Assembly (NCBI GenBank): GCA_946410085.1
Contig: CAMJZA010000020.1
Span: 1-52,841 of the forward strand
DNA: 52,841 nucleotides
Direction: 5' to 3'
Source: an uncultured Treponema sp.
Lineage (GTDB): Bacteria; Spirochaetota; Spirochaetia; Treponematales; Treponemataceae
Below are positions 52,840 through 52,841 of the stretch, in pieces (the first letter of the stretch is position 1; every line of letters begins with the position of its first letter). The position numbers were made by a program, and so were the translations under genes. The notes beneath the pieces were generated by a model that saw nothing but the letters and a program-made list of their open reading frames with translations, was not told where the DNA came from and did not search any database.

Positions 52840-52841
52840 AA

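Overview
The window is chromosomal DNA from a spirochaete, most likely a Treponema of moderate GC (around 55 percent by eye). The evidence is a tamB-bamA-skp-mutS block in the order I recall for T. pallidum TP0325-TP0328, the motA-to-flhG flagellar gene order of treponemes, a V-type rather than F-type ATPase operon with a DUF2764 gene in it, and an FliY-type FliN. No insertion sequence, phage gene, rRNA or CRISPR array was seen. Nearly everything is core genome.

Layout. 1-1143: 3' part of hslU. 1229-1876 (minus): tmk. 2002-12447 (plus): tamB-like, bamA, skp/ompH and mutS (outer-membrane assembly plus mismatch repair). 12572-13974 (minus): a secreted SH3-domain protein and an M48 metalloprotease lipoprotein. 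14149-17385 (minus): fakB (DegV), fakA and plsY, a compact route from exogenous fatty acid to acyl-phosphate to lysophosphatidate, with a divergent TetR regulator at 17518-18048. 18062-18193: five 23-bp tandem repeats. 18289-36428 (plus): a long motility operon: flbD, motA, motB, fliL, fliM, fliY, fliO, fliP, fliQ, fliR, flhB, flhA, flhF, flhG, a membrane protein, the flagellar sigma factor whiG/fliA, a Jag_N-FapA (DUF342) protein, a small conserved protein and an SwrB-like membrane protein. 36447-37505: galM. 37545-45095: V-ATPase operon (E, DUF2764, A, B, D, I, K). 45180-46289: ispG. 46371-46510 (minus): a candidate structured RNA. 46531-50928 (minus): lepB, a PASTA-bearing penicillin-binding protein and a Maf-like DUF115 protein. 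50977-52173 (plus): LysM-M23 envelope peptidase. 52246-52839 (minus): tRNA-Val, tRNA-Pro and tmRNA.

The main themes are the cell envelope (BamA, TamB, Skp, PBP, signal peptidase, M23 peptidase), the periplasmic flagellar motor and export gate, and ion-coupled energetics. The V-ATPase K subunit keeps the T-Q-Y, Q and E residues of sodium-binding rotors.

The least explained signals are non-coding: the 23-bp repeat array before flbD, several near-consensus promoters whose -10 box lies only 8-10 nt before the start codon (apparent leaderless mRNAs for tetR, galM, lepB and perhaps flbD), sigma-28-like promoters inside the flagellar operon, a three-hairpin RNA candidate on the minus strand beside ispG whose stems are complete only in minus-strand RNA, a duplicated 3' end of ispG, and hydrophilic low-complexity insertions in otherwise conserved enzymes (HslU, MutS, DUF115). 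All family assignments come from reading motifs by eye; no database search was run.
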